Below, piece after piece: positions 10,241 through 22,500 of a DNA stretch of 64,000 bases. The position numbers and the translations under genes are program-made. Positions within the stretch are counted from its first letter, which is position 1, and every line of letters starts with the position of its first letter. The notes below the pieces were generated by a model. The model worked only from the letters and a program-made list of their open reading frames with translations, was not told the DNA's origin and searched no databases. The DNA is taken from positions 1-64,000 of the forward strand of contig JAOWBW010001456.1 of NCBI GenBank assembly GCA_026119855.1, given 5' to 3'. This DNA is from Campanula takesimana. Its lineage: Eukaryota; Streptophyta; Magnoliopsida; Asterales; Campanulaceae.

Positions 10241-12114
10241 CTTCAAACAAGTCGGCATCTTCATGGGCGAATTTGGTCAGATCTAGACCAGATATTCTTC
10301 TCGAATGTCTCGATTCTGCTCGCACAAGAGAGAGGAGAAATTGGTGAGGGTCCGATCGGTTGTCGATTGAAAGGGGAGGAGGGGGGTGTGCGGCTTCAAC
10401 AAATCTGGAGAAGGGGGTGTTGATGGATTGGGGTAGGGTTTGTTGATTTAGTGGTGGAGAGGGAGTGGGTAGCGCCGGAAGTTCGAGAGAGAGAGAGAGT
10501 TGGGAGACGCCGGCAGTTGGAAGTCGCCGGCGTTGGGAGTCGCCGGCGTTGGGAGAGGCGAAATTGGTGAGGTTGGCGTTGGGAGAGACGCGAAACAGAG
10601 AGGAGAGGGGGGGGGGTGAGGAGTCTTTTATTTGTGTTTAAGCCCATTATTATTTTAGCCCCTTTAGTTTCACAATGTGCATTAGAACCCTAGATTGCAT
10701 ATATAAATTACAAACACATCCAATCCGTGTATCACGTGCTCGACACATGGCACTTAACTGACTTTTCTAACGATTTCCGTCAAAAAGCCCTTAACTGCCG
10801 AAAAATTTAGATATTGAGCCCTGATCTAGCGAAAAAAAAAACCCAGGCCCCATTTAGACGCACCCCCTGCAGTTCAGGCCCTAATCTGTCATTAACCCTT
10901 GTTTCTTCACTTTCTTTTTTTAGAATCTATATTTGTTTGGATTAATTCCACAAGGACCCTATGCCCAGATCAAAAGGTTATAAAACCCACCCTATTTGCT
11001 TAAGCCCATCTATACCCAAAGTTCAGATCAGAATTCCATCAAAACCCAATGTACCTTTGACCCAGTCAACTTTAATCTCTAAATACCAATTTTACCCTTA
11101 GACCAAAATAAAACCCCTTCTTCCTCTCTCTCTCCTCATTTTTTATTTCTTCACTCTCTCTCTCTACATACGCACACACAGTCACAGTATTACCGTCTCC
11201 GGCGACGGTAATCGCTATGGCGACCGACGACGATTGCCTCCCACCTCTCTCTGCCCTCTTTCACTTGTGCCGCCATCATCCGACAACTCTCACCGTATTT
11301 TCGCAGCAGCACAATCCAGCCGGAATCGTGCCCTAGATTCGTCTAGATCTTCATCTCCGTTCCCTCAAACTACCAGATCCAGGCGTCTCCTTCTTCTCCG
11401 ATGACCGCCGACCATAAATCACTTTCAGATCTGGTCAGAATTTCTCTCTACCCCTCCAGATCCGGCCAGCTCCCTCCCCTCCCTACATCGCCTTCCCTCC
11501 ACCGTCTCTTTCCGACCGTTCTTTCTCCAGCTCCGGGCTCTTTGCTGCTTCATGTGTGTTTGGGTTCGAATCTGCTTTTGTGTGTTACAGAAATTTAAGA
11601 TCTAGACCTGTTTAATTTGAGTTTCAGTATTAACCACTGAATTGATTAAGAAGCCTTCTCCAAGACCTCATCAATTAGAATTGTTCTACACCTGAGTATA
11701 TATCAATCATATGATTCACTTCAGGTAGGAAGGTGTTTAATTTGAGTTGCATTATTCATATCCTTAGTGGCGCACTGGACTAAGTTAAAATGAAAGGAAA
11801 AAATTGTTATTATAGTATCATGTACAGCAAGAAGATAGTGAAGATAGTTGTAGAAGGGGCCAAGTAATTGAGATAGATTTATTATTTTATCAGTAAGAAA
11901 GTAGATGAAAAAATCATTGCTAATGCACTCTGGCTTTTTTTTCAAAAATGTTATATTGTCCTTTTTATTGATGTTAAAATTACTCTGATATATCAAAAGT
12001 ATAAGAGTAGTTTTACCTGAATACATTACATATTAGACTTGCTAATAATATATGAGACTTTTTAATTATGGTTTTTATTTTTTAACAAAATGTGAACAAT
12101 TATGAAAATTAAAT

Positions 12115-13455
12115 CTTATACCATAGGTATAAGAGTAATTCTAGTCGTATAACTAAGTGTAGGAGCGGACCAGTTAATAAAAGAACAAACTTTGTTATGA
12201 TTTTTTACTTTTTTAATAAAAGTTGGAAAAAATGAAAAACAAATTGACTCTTATACTCTAATTATAAGAGTAGAACATGTCTTATATGTTAGTTATAAGA
12301 GTTTGACCGACATTTGACCAAATAATATTATTTATTTATTTAATAAAAGTTTGAAAATTTGAAAAAATTGACTCTTATACTCTAATTATAAGAGTAGAAC
12401 TGGTCTTGTACGTCAGTTATAAGAGATTGACCATATTTGACCAAAAATATTATTTAGTTTTTTAATAAGAGTTGGAAAAATGAAAAACAAATTGACTCTT
12501 ATACTCTAATTATAAGAGTAGAGTAGGTCTTATGCGTTAGTTATAAGAGTTTGACCGACATTTGACCAAATAATATTATTTATTTATTTAATAAAAGTTG
12601 GAAAAAGTGAAAAAATTGACTCTTATACTATAATTATAAGAGTAGAACTGGTCTTATACATTATAGTATAAGAGTTTGACTGGATTTGACCAAATAAAAT
12701 TAATTATTTTTTTATTAAATAAAAAAAGTTAAAAAAATGACTCTCATACTCTAATTATAAGAGGAGAACTGGTCTTATACGTCGGTTATAAGAGTTTGAT
12801 CAGATTTTGATAATTTTTTTTTTTTTATTAAAAGTTGGAAAAAGTGAAAAAAATGACTCTTATAGTATAATTATAACAGTAGAGAAGGTCTTATACGTCA
12901 GTTATAAGAGTTTGACCATATTTGACCAAAAATAGTGTTTATTTTTTTTTATTAAAAGTTGGAAAAAAGTGAAAAAAATGACTCTTATATTCTAATTATA
13001 AGAGTAGAGCAGGTCTTATATGTCGATTATAATAGTTTGACCACATTTGACCAGTTTTTTTTATTATTATTAAAAGTTGGAAAAAGTGAAAATATTTTTT
13101 GACTTTTATACTCTAATTATAAGAGTAGAACTGATCTTATACGTTAGTTATAAGAGTTTGACCGGATTTGACCAAATTTTTTTTTTTTTTTTATTAAAGT
13201 TGGAAAAAGTGAAAAAAATGACTCTTATACTCTAATTATAAGAGTAGAGCATGTCTTATACATCAGTTATAAGAGTTTGACCACATGTGATCAAAAATAT
13301 TATTTATGTTTTTATTAAAAGTTGGAAAAAGTGAAATTTTTTTGACTCTTATACTCTAATTATAAGAATGGAACAGGTCTTATGCATTAGTTATAAGAGA
13401 TTGATCGGATTTGACCAAAATATATTATTTTTTATTTTTTATTAAAAGTTGGGAA
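12115..13455. repeat. ~121-bp minisatellite of palindromic units
   Basis: About eleven units are present. Each contains ctcttatactctaattataa-type sequence that folds on itself, a second shorter inverted pair (gtcttatac / ttataagag), then gaccaaa and a T-rich tract ending gttggaaaaagtgaaaa. Unit starts fall near 12243, 12368, 12489, 12616, 12737, 12850, 12976, 13098, 13217 and 13343. Units differ by a few substitutions and by the length of the T tract. Confidence 0.9.
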
Positions 13456-13461
13456 AAGTAA

Positions 13462-13640
13462 ACATGGGAGAGGGCTGGCTTAATGGGTAAGGTCTCTTTT
13501 CAAAAAAAAAAATAAAAAAATAAAAATAAAAATAAAAATGGGTAAGGTCTAGTGTACACATGGTTGGTTCCAAGTTCAACTCTCACACTCTTCATACTCT
13601 AATTGGTATTTTCTTTTAATTTTTTTTTGAATGGGTGAAC
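13462..13640 (+). mobile_element. SINE-like sequence split by an A-rich insert
   Basis: The A-box-like tggcttaatggg near 13474 and B-box-like gttcaactctc near 13575 are spaced too far apart, because a (AAAAT)n stretch and a second copy of gggtaaggtct lie between them. A T-rich end follows near 13615. Weakly supported. Confidence 0.35.
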
Positions 13641-13688
13641 ATAGCAGAATGGCTGGCCTGGATCAATTAACGGGCTGGGGGTTGTAAG

Positions 13689-14461
13689 TAGAGCCGTCAA
13701 TTTGGGCTGAGCCAATTGGGCCAGCCCGGCCGGCCATAGAATAAAGGTGGGTTAGGTCCTAAATATGCTAACCCAAATACAAGTGTGCCATTTTGGGCTA
13801 GCCCATTTGGGCCGCGGGCCAAACGGGTTTAGGGCGGGCCAGCCCACTTTTTTTATTTTCCTTTCGTTTTCCGTCTATCGATGTCGTTTAGTGAATAGTG
13901 AACGTGTGCGGTGTGCCTCTAAGTTTTCACTTGTCAATTTCATTCTATCGCCTTTCTCTCTCTCTTCAGCTCTTCTCTCAGTCGACTAGCGCTGCTACTA
14001 GTCGCCATCGTCTTCAATCATCATCATCCTCTTCTCTGCCATTCCGGGATCCATCGCCTTCTGGTAAGTCAATACAATGTTTTTGGGACAGTTAGGTAGT
14101 TTTCGAGGAATTTTTTTTTATTGGGATCCATTGTCTTTAAACTTGAACATGCTTTTTAATTACTTTGTTTTTATCTTTTTGTTTGTAATCAAAAAATGAT
14201 ATTTGAACTTTATATCAAAATGTGATTATGGACATTATGCTTTAAAAATGTTGATGCCTTGCTTAATCTTTGAGGGATATTCATTAAAAAAAAAACCATT
14301 GTAGTCTTAGCTCGCTTGGCCCACCAACCCAAGGTGGGTTGGGTTGGGATTCAATTTTCCCAGCTCACCAAGAATTTGGGCCAGCCCGCCCCGCCTCGTT
14401 TAGTGGTGGGCTGTGGTGGGTTGTGCCCGTCCCGCCCCGCCAGCCCATATTGACGGCTCTA
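13689..14461. mobile_element. hAT element nested in the second MULE
   Basis: The ends TAGAGCCGTCAATTTGGGC and its near complement (attgacggctcta) are flanked by gttgtaag (13681-13688) and gctgtaag (14462-14469), an 8-bp target duplication with one mismatch. Sub-terminal gggccagcccg blocks are inverted. The interior includes a CT-rich leader-like stretch and a possible 5' splice site (ctggtaagtc, about 14060), perhaps the relic of a first exon. No transposase remains. Confidence 0.85.
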
Positions 14462-14620
14462 GCTGTAAGGTGGAGCAGTTGTGGGTCTGGGGTGGAATAG
14501 TAAAGGGTATTTCGGTCCTTTAACTAGCTATGAGTTTATATGGAATTTTCATCTCGGTTTGGGTTCTAATGAGTTTATGATCTGGCTCAGGGGGCCTAGG
14601 GTCCAAAGCTCTATTTGTTT

Positions 14621-15697
14621 CTCTCTTTCACATATGAGTAAGTCTTAAAAAAGAAACCAACTTCTTCCTAATAATAGGACAAAAAGTATTTTTAAAGCCC
14701 TAAAAAATGTCAAATTCATAGTTTAAAGTTAATGGTTTTATTTTAAAATTGCTAAATTTGCAAGATTACTATTTTGAAATCTTTCTGTTTTTAACTTATC
14801 GACTGATATGATATCAGATAGTTTTATCTCACTATTCAATTTTGTGATTTAAAACAATTAAAACAACTTGAATTAAATCTGCCAATTTTAAATAAAAACT
14901 TATTTTAAATATTATAAATTCATGTTATTTGAAAACATATTCTAATCTTTATGGACGAAAGGAGTAACTTGTATAAAGTTTTGGGTTGTAACAGGAACAA
15001 ATACCCTTTGTTCCGAAATAATATACTAATCATTTTTTAATGATTATTTAATTGAATTTATATGAAAGTCATAGAAAATTGTAATAATTGTTGTGAACTT
15101 CTAAAATTATTGTTGATGATACTTTTAATTTTTCATTAAATTTTAATTAAATTAATTAATAAGAAAAAGAGTATCATCTATGACAAATTGAGTACGTACT
15201 TTACGCGAGTAGCCTTACTATCCTCCTTATTCTCTATTCATCTACCCTTGAAACACATATCTCCTCATTTTAATACTGATAGATTTTAATATTGATATAG
15301 TCAACTTGATTAAATTGTAGCAAAAGATTTGTAAAACTTTATTATTCTAACAAATTTAAAAATATATTAAAGATAGTTATATTGATTCTATATTTGTCAA
15401 AAATATTTAGCTTTTACTAAAATTACTGTATTTTAATGTTTTTATTAAAATTGAATAAAATTTACTATCAAAATATTTATTTTGAGGCGGAAAGAGTAGC
15501 ATGATACTCTTTCGTCCAAAATAAATATCAAATTGATTTGTCAATTTTGAAAAAACTTTGCTTAAGTTATTTGTACAACAATTGATGCACTCTAGTAAAG
15601 CTGTTTTAACTTTTCTAAAATAAAAATATAAAAATATGATATTTATTTTCGGGTGAATCAAAATTATGTGATAATTTGATACTGAGAGATGTATATA
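14621..15697. other. AT-rich spacer upstream of the MTP8 promoter region
   Basis: No gene. Fragments such as ggacgaaaggagtaac (near 14953) and a second tttgttccgaaataat (near 15010) look like worn MITE ends. Otherwise nothing recognisable. Confidence 0.4.
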
Positions 15698-16010
15698 CTC
15701 CCTCCGTCCCACCTCACTTGAGATCTAAGAGTCCCTCCGTCCCATCTCACTTGAGACCTAAGAGGTGGGCACGATAACTAAGGAAAAAGAATAAACTAAG
15801 GTAAATGTGTGGTAGAAAATGAGGAGAGAGAATGAGTGTGTTAAAAGTAGGTTGGTTGAATAAATTGTGTGATGGAAAATAAAAAGAGAGAATGAGTGAG
15901 TGGGGTAGATTAAATATAAAATTATAAAATGATGACCATTTTGGGGAGTCTCAAGTAAAGTGGGACGACCCAAAATGAAAATAGTCTCAAGTGAGGTGGG
16001 ATAGAGGGAA
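15698..16010. mobile_element. Stowaway-like MITE, distal MTP8 promoter
   Basis: It starts ctccctccgtcccacctcac after a TA and ends, on the complement, in the matching cctcacttgagac block (gtctcaagtgaggtgggata). The leading 27 bp are repeated in tandem at the left end. AT-rich, no coding capacity. Confidence 0.8.
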
Positions 16011-16062
16011 TATATTATTCAAGAACACAGGGAATATCTTCAAATGTGATTAAAATAAGTTA

Positions 16063-16336
16063 CTCCCTCCGTTCCAGAGTAAGAATCTTACTTTCTATTT
16101 TGGTACGTCTCAGAGTAAGAGTCATATTCCTAAAATAGCAATGAATCTTTACTATTCACCCCACTCATTCTCTCTTCTATTTTACTTTTATACTCACAAC
16201 ACTAATCAATTCACTATTCTCTCCCACTCATTCTCTTTCATACTTTATTTTGCACTCACAACATTTACATCATTTCCAATGTTTATTAGTAAGCGTGCAA
16301 ATGAGGGGTATGACTCTTACTCCGAGACGGAGGGAG
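16063..16336. mobile_element. Stowaway-like MITE, proximal MTP8 promoter
   Basis: The TA-flanked ends ctccctccgttccagagtaa and ttactccgagacggagggag are inverted. The interior carries repeated cccactcattctct blocks. Its right end lies 216 bp upstream of the MTP8 start codon. Confidence 0.9.
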
Positions 16337-16511
16337 TAAAAGAGTGATAATAATAAAAATAAAAATAAAAATATAATGAATGAAAATGGACCGTTTTGTG
16401 CCATTTTGTTTTATTTGTAAAGTGCAGAATTATTTTGGCAAGGTGGTGTTATCATAATTTCCAGAAGTGAATTGTCACATCCAACTAGTTGAAAATTACT
16501 ACTCGTAGTAG

Positions 16512-16530
16512 TTGAGAGAGAGAGAGAGAT
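16512..16530 (+). promoter_or_regulatory. GA repeat in the MTP8 leader
   Basis: A (GA)8 tract lies 23 bp before the ATG. GA repeats in plant leaders can bind BPC-type GAGA factors; whether this one does is inference. No clear TATA box is visible between the MITE and the ATG. Confidence 0.45.
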
Positions 16531-16552
16531 TTGGTTGTGGGGCCCGATTAAA

Positions 16553-19500
16553 ATGACGCAAGGGCTAGAGGATGAGAAAGAGCGGTTGCTCGCGGTGGCG
16601 CCAATCGGCGACGGACCGGCGCTGAGCAACAGCGGCAGCGGCCGGCAGCGCAGACTCAGTCGCCGCTACTCGGTGAACTCATTAAGGAACGAGTTTCTGG
16701 CGAGGTTGCCGGATAAGGTCCGGCCAAGTGTTGATCCCGAGTCTTCTTCTCTCCTTCATCTCTCTAAATCTACTGTATTGACCAAAGGTTCTCTCTCTCT
16801 CACACACACAATTCTTGAGTTAATTTGTTCAATTTTAGGAACACGCTTTTCTAAATATTGTTTGAGCTGGCTTTGCTAGGAAATCAATAATCGCGATTCC
16901 ATTTCAATGTTCTTTGAACTACCCCTCCGTCCCAAAATATCTTCTCATTGACATTTTTCATTGTCCCAAAAAATTCTTCATATTTCTACAACCTAGGCTT
17001 AGAAGTGCCCAAACCAAACATGACTAGTGACTAGTGAATCAAGTGTTCATATCCTTAAAAAGTTTGAATAATCAAATGTGAAGATCATTTTGGGACGGAA
17101 GGAGTATCTCGATATGAAGTTTCTACTGAAATGACATGATTGGATTGATCTTGGCTGTACCTAAACATAGTTTATTCTGTTCATTTCGCCATGAGTTAAA
17201 AAAGTAAAATTGGAATTTACAAACTTTTAGAGATTGCAGTGGCTTAATATTAATTGGTAAACGTGATTTCAAGCCAGTGAAAATTAATAGTATGTTTTGT
17301 TAATAAGTTATTTTTATACACACACAAACACATATTTACCCAGTATTGTTGACAATACTGAATTGTAAGAGTTCCGATGATGAGAAATTAATTTTCATTA
17401 TTGTTGTGAGGACTGAATTCTAAGACCATTTTTTTTTTTTGTGAAATTTAGCTCCTATAATAATTTTGCTTATGTTTCTACTGTCATGACTACTTTTTAA
17501 GTTATAATTTGTATAATTATGTGTGTGTTCATTTTTTTTTTTAGTCCTTAAGAGGTAAGATAGTTGTAATTGAAAGCATTATGGCCTTATTCATTGGAGC
17601 TCAGCACGAAGAAATAAGGCGGAGCCTAGAGTGACAATTTTGTAGCATCAAGTACTCTTCTCACCTTTCTGCTTTCTCATAGTTCCAGCAATTTCTGTTT
17701 TTAGGGGAAAAAGAGTACTATGAACGACAATTTGCAACCCTGAAATCCTTTGATGAAGTTGATTCTTTGGTGGCATCGGACGAAATTGAAGGGGAAGATC
17801 TTGAAGAACAAGCTCAGCAAGAAAGAGCAATGAGGATCTCCAATTATGCAAATATCTTACTACTGGCATTTAAGGTGAGTTTTCATTACTTGCTTATAAT
17901 TAAATCATGGATTTAGAGAAGCTTGTCTCTTGAATCAATGTTGGATGGTGAAATTAATACATTGCAGTTCTAGTGCAGTAGAGAGTACTGCTCACCTTTA
18001 AATGAATGTCCTTTTTGGTTAACTTATGGCCATTAAGAGGTCAACTTTTTTGCTATGACCCTTCAAACTTTTGTGAATCAACTAAAACCAATTGTGATAA
18101 ACTTAGTCAAAAGTGAAAACTTAAAATTTACATATTGTTAGGGATAAGATAGTATATTTTGACTGGTCTTAATGTCGTGGTGTGACCTTGCATTCTTGGA
18201 TTAACAACCTCTCATCCATTCTTCCAATAGTTTTGGTGGACTTGAGATATAGTCATACTGAAGTTTTTATTCTTTGATAAATACGGTCCTGAACACCAAT
18301 CTTTGAATTTCAAATGTAATTGAAATCTACTACTCCCTCCGTCCCAGAGTATATGTCCACCCACTCATTTGCACGGAGATTAAGAAGTGTTGGAAGTGAT
18401 GTAAGTGTTGTGAGTATGAAAAGTAAAGTAAGAGTGAGAATGAGTGGGAGGAATTGTAAGTTGATTGGTGTTGTGAGTATAAAAGTATAGTAGGAGAGAG
18501 AATAAGTGGTAGGAATAGTAAAGATTTTTTGCCATTTTAGGAAGTGGACATATACTCTGGGACAAACAAAAAAAGAAAGGTGGACATATACTCGGGGACA
18601 GAGGGAGTATGATACATGCTTTTTGAAGTTTAGTTTAAAAGCTTGGCAATGCTTTATAGCTGCATAAAAGGCTTAATTTCATTGGCGTTCTTTTTAATTC
18701 TTATATATTGATGAAATAATTTCAAACCACTGACCACTCTGTATTATGCAGTTATATGTCACAATAAAGACTGGATCCATAGCTATTGCCGCATCAACAC
18801 TTGATTCCTTGCTTGATCTGTTGGCTGGTGCCATTCTTTGGTTCACACATCTCTCTATGAAAAATGTCAATATTTATAAGTATCCTATTGGCAAATTGAG
18901 GGTGCAACCAGTAGGGATCATTGTCTTTGCTGCTATAATGGCTACACTTGGTATGTTGTTGGGTTTGGGCTCACTTTTGAAATAGATCTTACTCCCTCCG
19001 TCGCATAATAAGTTTCACGGACCTTGTAGTGACTGTGACTTGTCAACCTTTTCAGGGTGGTGCTTTCTTTATTTGTATTCTGCTTCTACCTATATAGATT
19101 TTCACGAAAACTATTTTCTTTTTTAGAATTGTGACACTTATTTTGAAAATGACCAAAAAGGAAAATGTCACACTTATGTGACGGAGGGAGTATCATTCAT
19201 TCACTTCTTATTTACTGATGCAGGGTATTGTGTGCGTCATTCCACACCTACTTACTGTTTTTCGGCACACTAGCTTTTTTCCAGTTCATTTAGCGTTATT
19301 GAGAGACACTTGATAGGAATGCCAAAAATGGTGCTAATCATTGCGAAGTTTCGATGATCTGGAAGTGACTAAATCCTATCTTAGATAATAACTATATGAA
19401 TGGTACAATGCAATTCACATGTATCTCTCCGTTTAATTTGTTTAGATTGAGGCAACACAAAATTCTATAGGGGTATGCTGTATGCAATTGCTAAAGATCT

Positions 19501-22500
19501 TTCTTTAACGTACACTAGTTTAGGGCAAACTCCGTTTTCATCCATTGTACTTTCAGGTGTGTTTCCCTTTTACCATTATACTTTTTTTCTTTCAAAAGTA
19601 CCATTGTACTTTGGTAAATATATCATTTTAACCCTAAAATCACGGATTGGGGCACGGATTAGTTGCGGATTTAGCCACGGATTTGGGGTTAAAATGATAC
19701 ATTTTTGTTACTACAATGGTATTTTTGAAAGAAAAAAAGTATAATGGTAAAAATGAAACATCATGTAAAGTACAATGGATGAAAACGGAGTTCGCCCCAA
19801 GTTTATAATGGAATTGACATTTAAAACAGGGTCATACATCACTCATATAGCTAGTGTAATAATGTGTTTATTGTAACTGTCTTTTCCTTCTAGTGCAAGG
19901 TGGCATGATGCATAATAAGTGTTAGAGCAATTGAACAAGACTTGATGAGTAAATAAAGCAATCACAAGAACAGGATTTACGTGGTTCACCAACTTGGCTA
20001 CGTCCACGGGGAGGGGAGAGAATATTATTATCAATCTGGAGAATTCTTTACAAGATCACACTAATCTATGCTAGCACGAATTTTGGTCACAAAATTCCTG
20101 ACTGTGCTAAAACCCTAGATCTAGAATTATTGATCTTCTCTGAGCAATCTGTGTTTTTCTGCAGTCCGCAAGACCAGGCGCCCGCCTGCCTTGGACCAAG
20201 CGCCCGCCTGAATTAAATCACCCAAGCGGCTCAACTTTCTGCCCACAGGAGCGCCCGCCTGGGTCTACCCGAGCGCCCGCTCGCCTACCTGTTCGGGTGC
20301 TGCTGCTCCTTCCTTTTTTTCTTTTGTCTTCGTTTCTGCTCTGTCTAGGCATTATGAAACCATCTGTTGTACAATCCTATAATATGGCGTCCCACATTCA
20401 AAGGCATTATCCCAACAATCTCCACCTTGACTTTGAATCTCCATGACAACAAACCTTTTCTCCCCCCTCGCCTCTACTGCTATCTAATAGCTGCGAATAT
20501 TCAACAAGTCCAAACAATATTGGAACTTGCTTCCCGTCACGAGTTTTGTGAACATGTCTGCAGGGTTGTTCGCCGTCCCTACCTTCACCTTTACCCGTTT
20601 CTCATCCCTTAGGAAATGATATCTGACATCCATGTGCTTGGTCTTCTCATGATGAACCCCAAGATTGCTGATCAATCCCTTCAACCATATTCCTTCCTTA
20701 GCGGACTCTGTCAATGCCACGTATTCTGCCTCTTTTGTAGACAACGTCACTGTCGTCTGCAATCTAGCCTTCCAACTGACAACTGACCCACCAAGCGTGA
20801 ACACATATCCGGTCTTCGATCTTCTTGAGTCAACATCACCCAAATCTGAGAAACCCTTGACTGCACATTCTGTCCCATCTCCACAGACGAGTCTGACGTC
20901 GCTAGTGCGCACTGTAGTATACATCAAACTACCAACTGCACTAGCATAGGATACTGGAGCCATATACTCTTTCTCCTCAACCGATTTGGGCCCAAACGCG
21001 ACTGTATGTGCATTCACTGCACTCGGAGTATCTATAGCCTTAGCTGTCGACCCACCAAACCTTTCTGAAACTTTCTTGATGTATCTTTTCTGGGATAAGA
21101 ACAGTTTCCGTTTGGCTCTGTCTCTATAGATCTCCATACCCAGAATTTTCTTCGCGTTACCCAAACCCTTCATCTCTGCGACCAATAAGCCTTTCGACTT
21201 CTGAATCTCTGACTTCTTGACTGCTGCTATCATATAGCTGTCAAATCTCTTGTACCACTGCCTAGGCGATTGCTTCAATCTACAAACTTGATCTTCCTTA
21301 CCAGGAACTTGGAATCCTTCCGACTGTATCATGTATATCTCTCCCTCTATTGCTAGCAACACTCTGATCGAAGTGTGTCTGACCACTGGTGAGAAGATCT
21401 CATTGTAGTCCACCCCCTCTCTCTGTGTGAAACCCCTTGCAACAACGCAAGCTTTATACTTGATCCCCTCTGCCGGTGACATCCCTTCCTTTCTCTTGAA
21501 GATCCACTTGCAAGTCACAATCTTTCTGCCTTCTGGCCTTGTGGTCAACTCCCAAGTCTGATTCCTGTGAAGAGACTCCATCTCATCACCCATAGCCGCA
21601 TACCACTGAGATGACTCTGAACATGTATCTGCTTTATTGAAAGTAGAGGGTTCCATAAGAACGGACTCCACTTCCTCAGCAACCAGCAGTGCATAAGACA
21701 CCAAGTCTTCAAATCCATACCTCTCCAGAGGCTTCCCGAGATTAGCTCTTCTAGACCTTCCTTTTGCTAACCCATATTCCTCGGGAACTGAACTTGAACT
21801 TTCTGGTGCATCAGTCTTTGTCTCTGTTGGTGGATCCTGATAAACATCTGACTGTGGAACAACTAACTCTTCAGTATCTTGTTGCTCCACCTGTTTTTCA
21901 ACACCGCCAACACTTGAAACAATCATGGATTTACCAGTCCATTCCTCATCGGGAACTTTGAGGCCAATACCAGCGTAAGGTCCATGATTAATCAAGTAAC
22001 ATGTTGTACTAACCGCTTTTGCCCAGAAACGCTTAGACAACTCTGCTTTGGAGAGCATGCACAACACTCTCACAAGCAATATCTGATTCATTCGTTCTGC
22101 TACACCATTCTGCTGTGGCGTGCCTCTGATGGTGAGATGTCTAGAAATCTCTACCTCTCTGCAAAACGAATCGAACTCAGTACTGCAGAATTCCAAACCA
22201 TTATCTTTCCGGAGTTTCTTGATCTTCTGGTCACCTAGAAGATCCCTTTTAGCCAGCTCATGCATCCCTCGAGTGCTCATGTGACCGAGCCTGATGTGCC
22301 ACAGCTTAGACATATCTCCCTCGTTCACCTCTTCTGATGCAACCATAGCCGACCCTGCAAGCGTCTTTCCTTGGAGGAAATACAAGAAGCCCCGCTTAAG
22401 GCCTTTCAGCATCACTTCTGAACCGTTACAGACACTAACTGCTCCACCTTTACCTTTGAAACTGAACCCTTTGCTGTCTAACTGACTAAGAGAAATCAGA

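Larger units (their letters stand above)
8936..10898. mobile_element. Non-autonomous Mutator-like element with ~200-bp TIRs
   Basis: The left end (gggttaatgacagattaggg) and right end (complement) form long inverted repeats running to about 9135 and from about 10700. They share blocks such as aaagtcagttaagtgccatg and the gtatcacgtgct region in opposite orientation. Flanks are ttgtttttt (8927-8935) and ttgtttctt (10899-10907), a 9-bp target duplication with one mismatch, as expected for MULEs. There is no MURA or mudrA-like ORF. The interior holds a repeat block (about 9560-9850) and a duplicated C-rich block (about 9880-10240), then a GC-richer stretch to about 10620. Confidence 0.9.
10939..14611. 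mobile_element. Probable second Mutator-like element, diverged TIRs
   Basis: The left side reads ggaccctatgcccagatca and the right side, on the complement, ggaccctaggccccctgagccagatca split by a few bases; similarity fades inward. The direct repeat tatttgttt (10930-10938 and 14612-14620) fits a 9-bp MULE target duplication. Inside are a GC-rich block with CCGGCGACGG (about 11190-11600), a palindromic minisatellite, a SINE-like stretch and a nested hAT. No transposase. End positions are approximate to a few bases. Confidence 0.65.

Noticed and set aside
11401..11598. ORF in a GC-rich part of the second MULE.
   Set aside because: Ser/Pro/Leu-rich without a motif; could be a captured leader but cannot be called a gene.
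16141..16347. ORF within the proximal MTP8 promoter MITE.
   Set aside because: Non-coding MITE DNA; composition is Ser/Phe/Tyr from CT-rich repeats.
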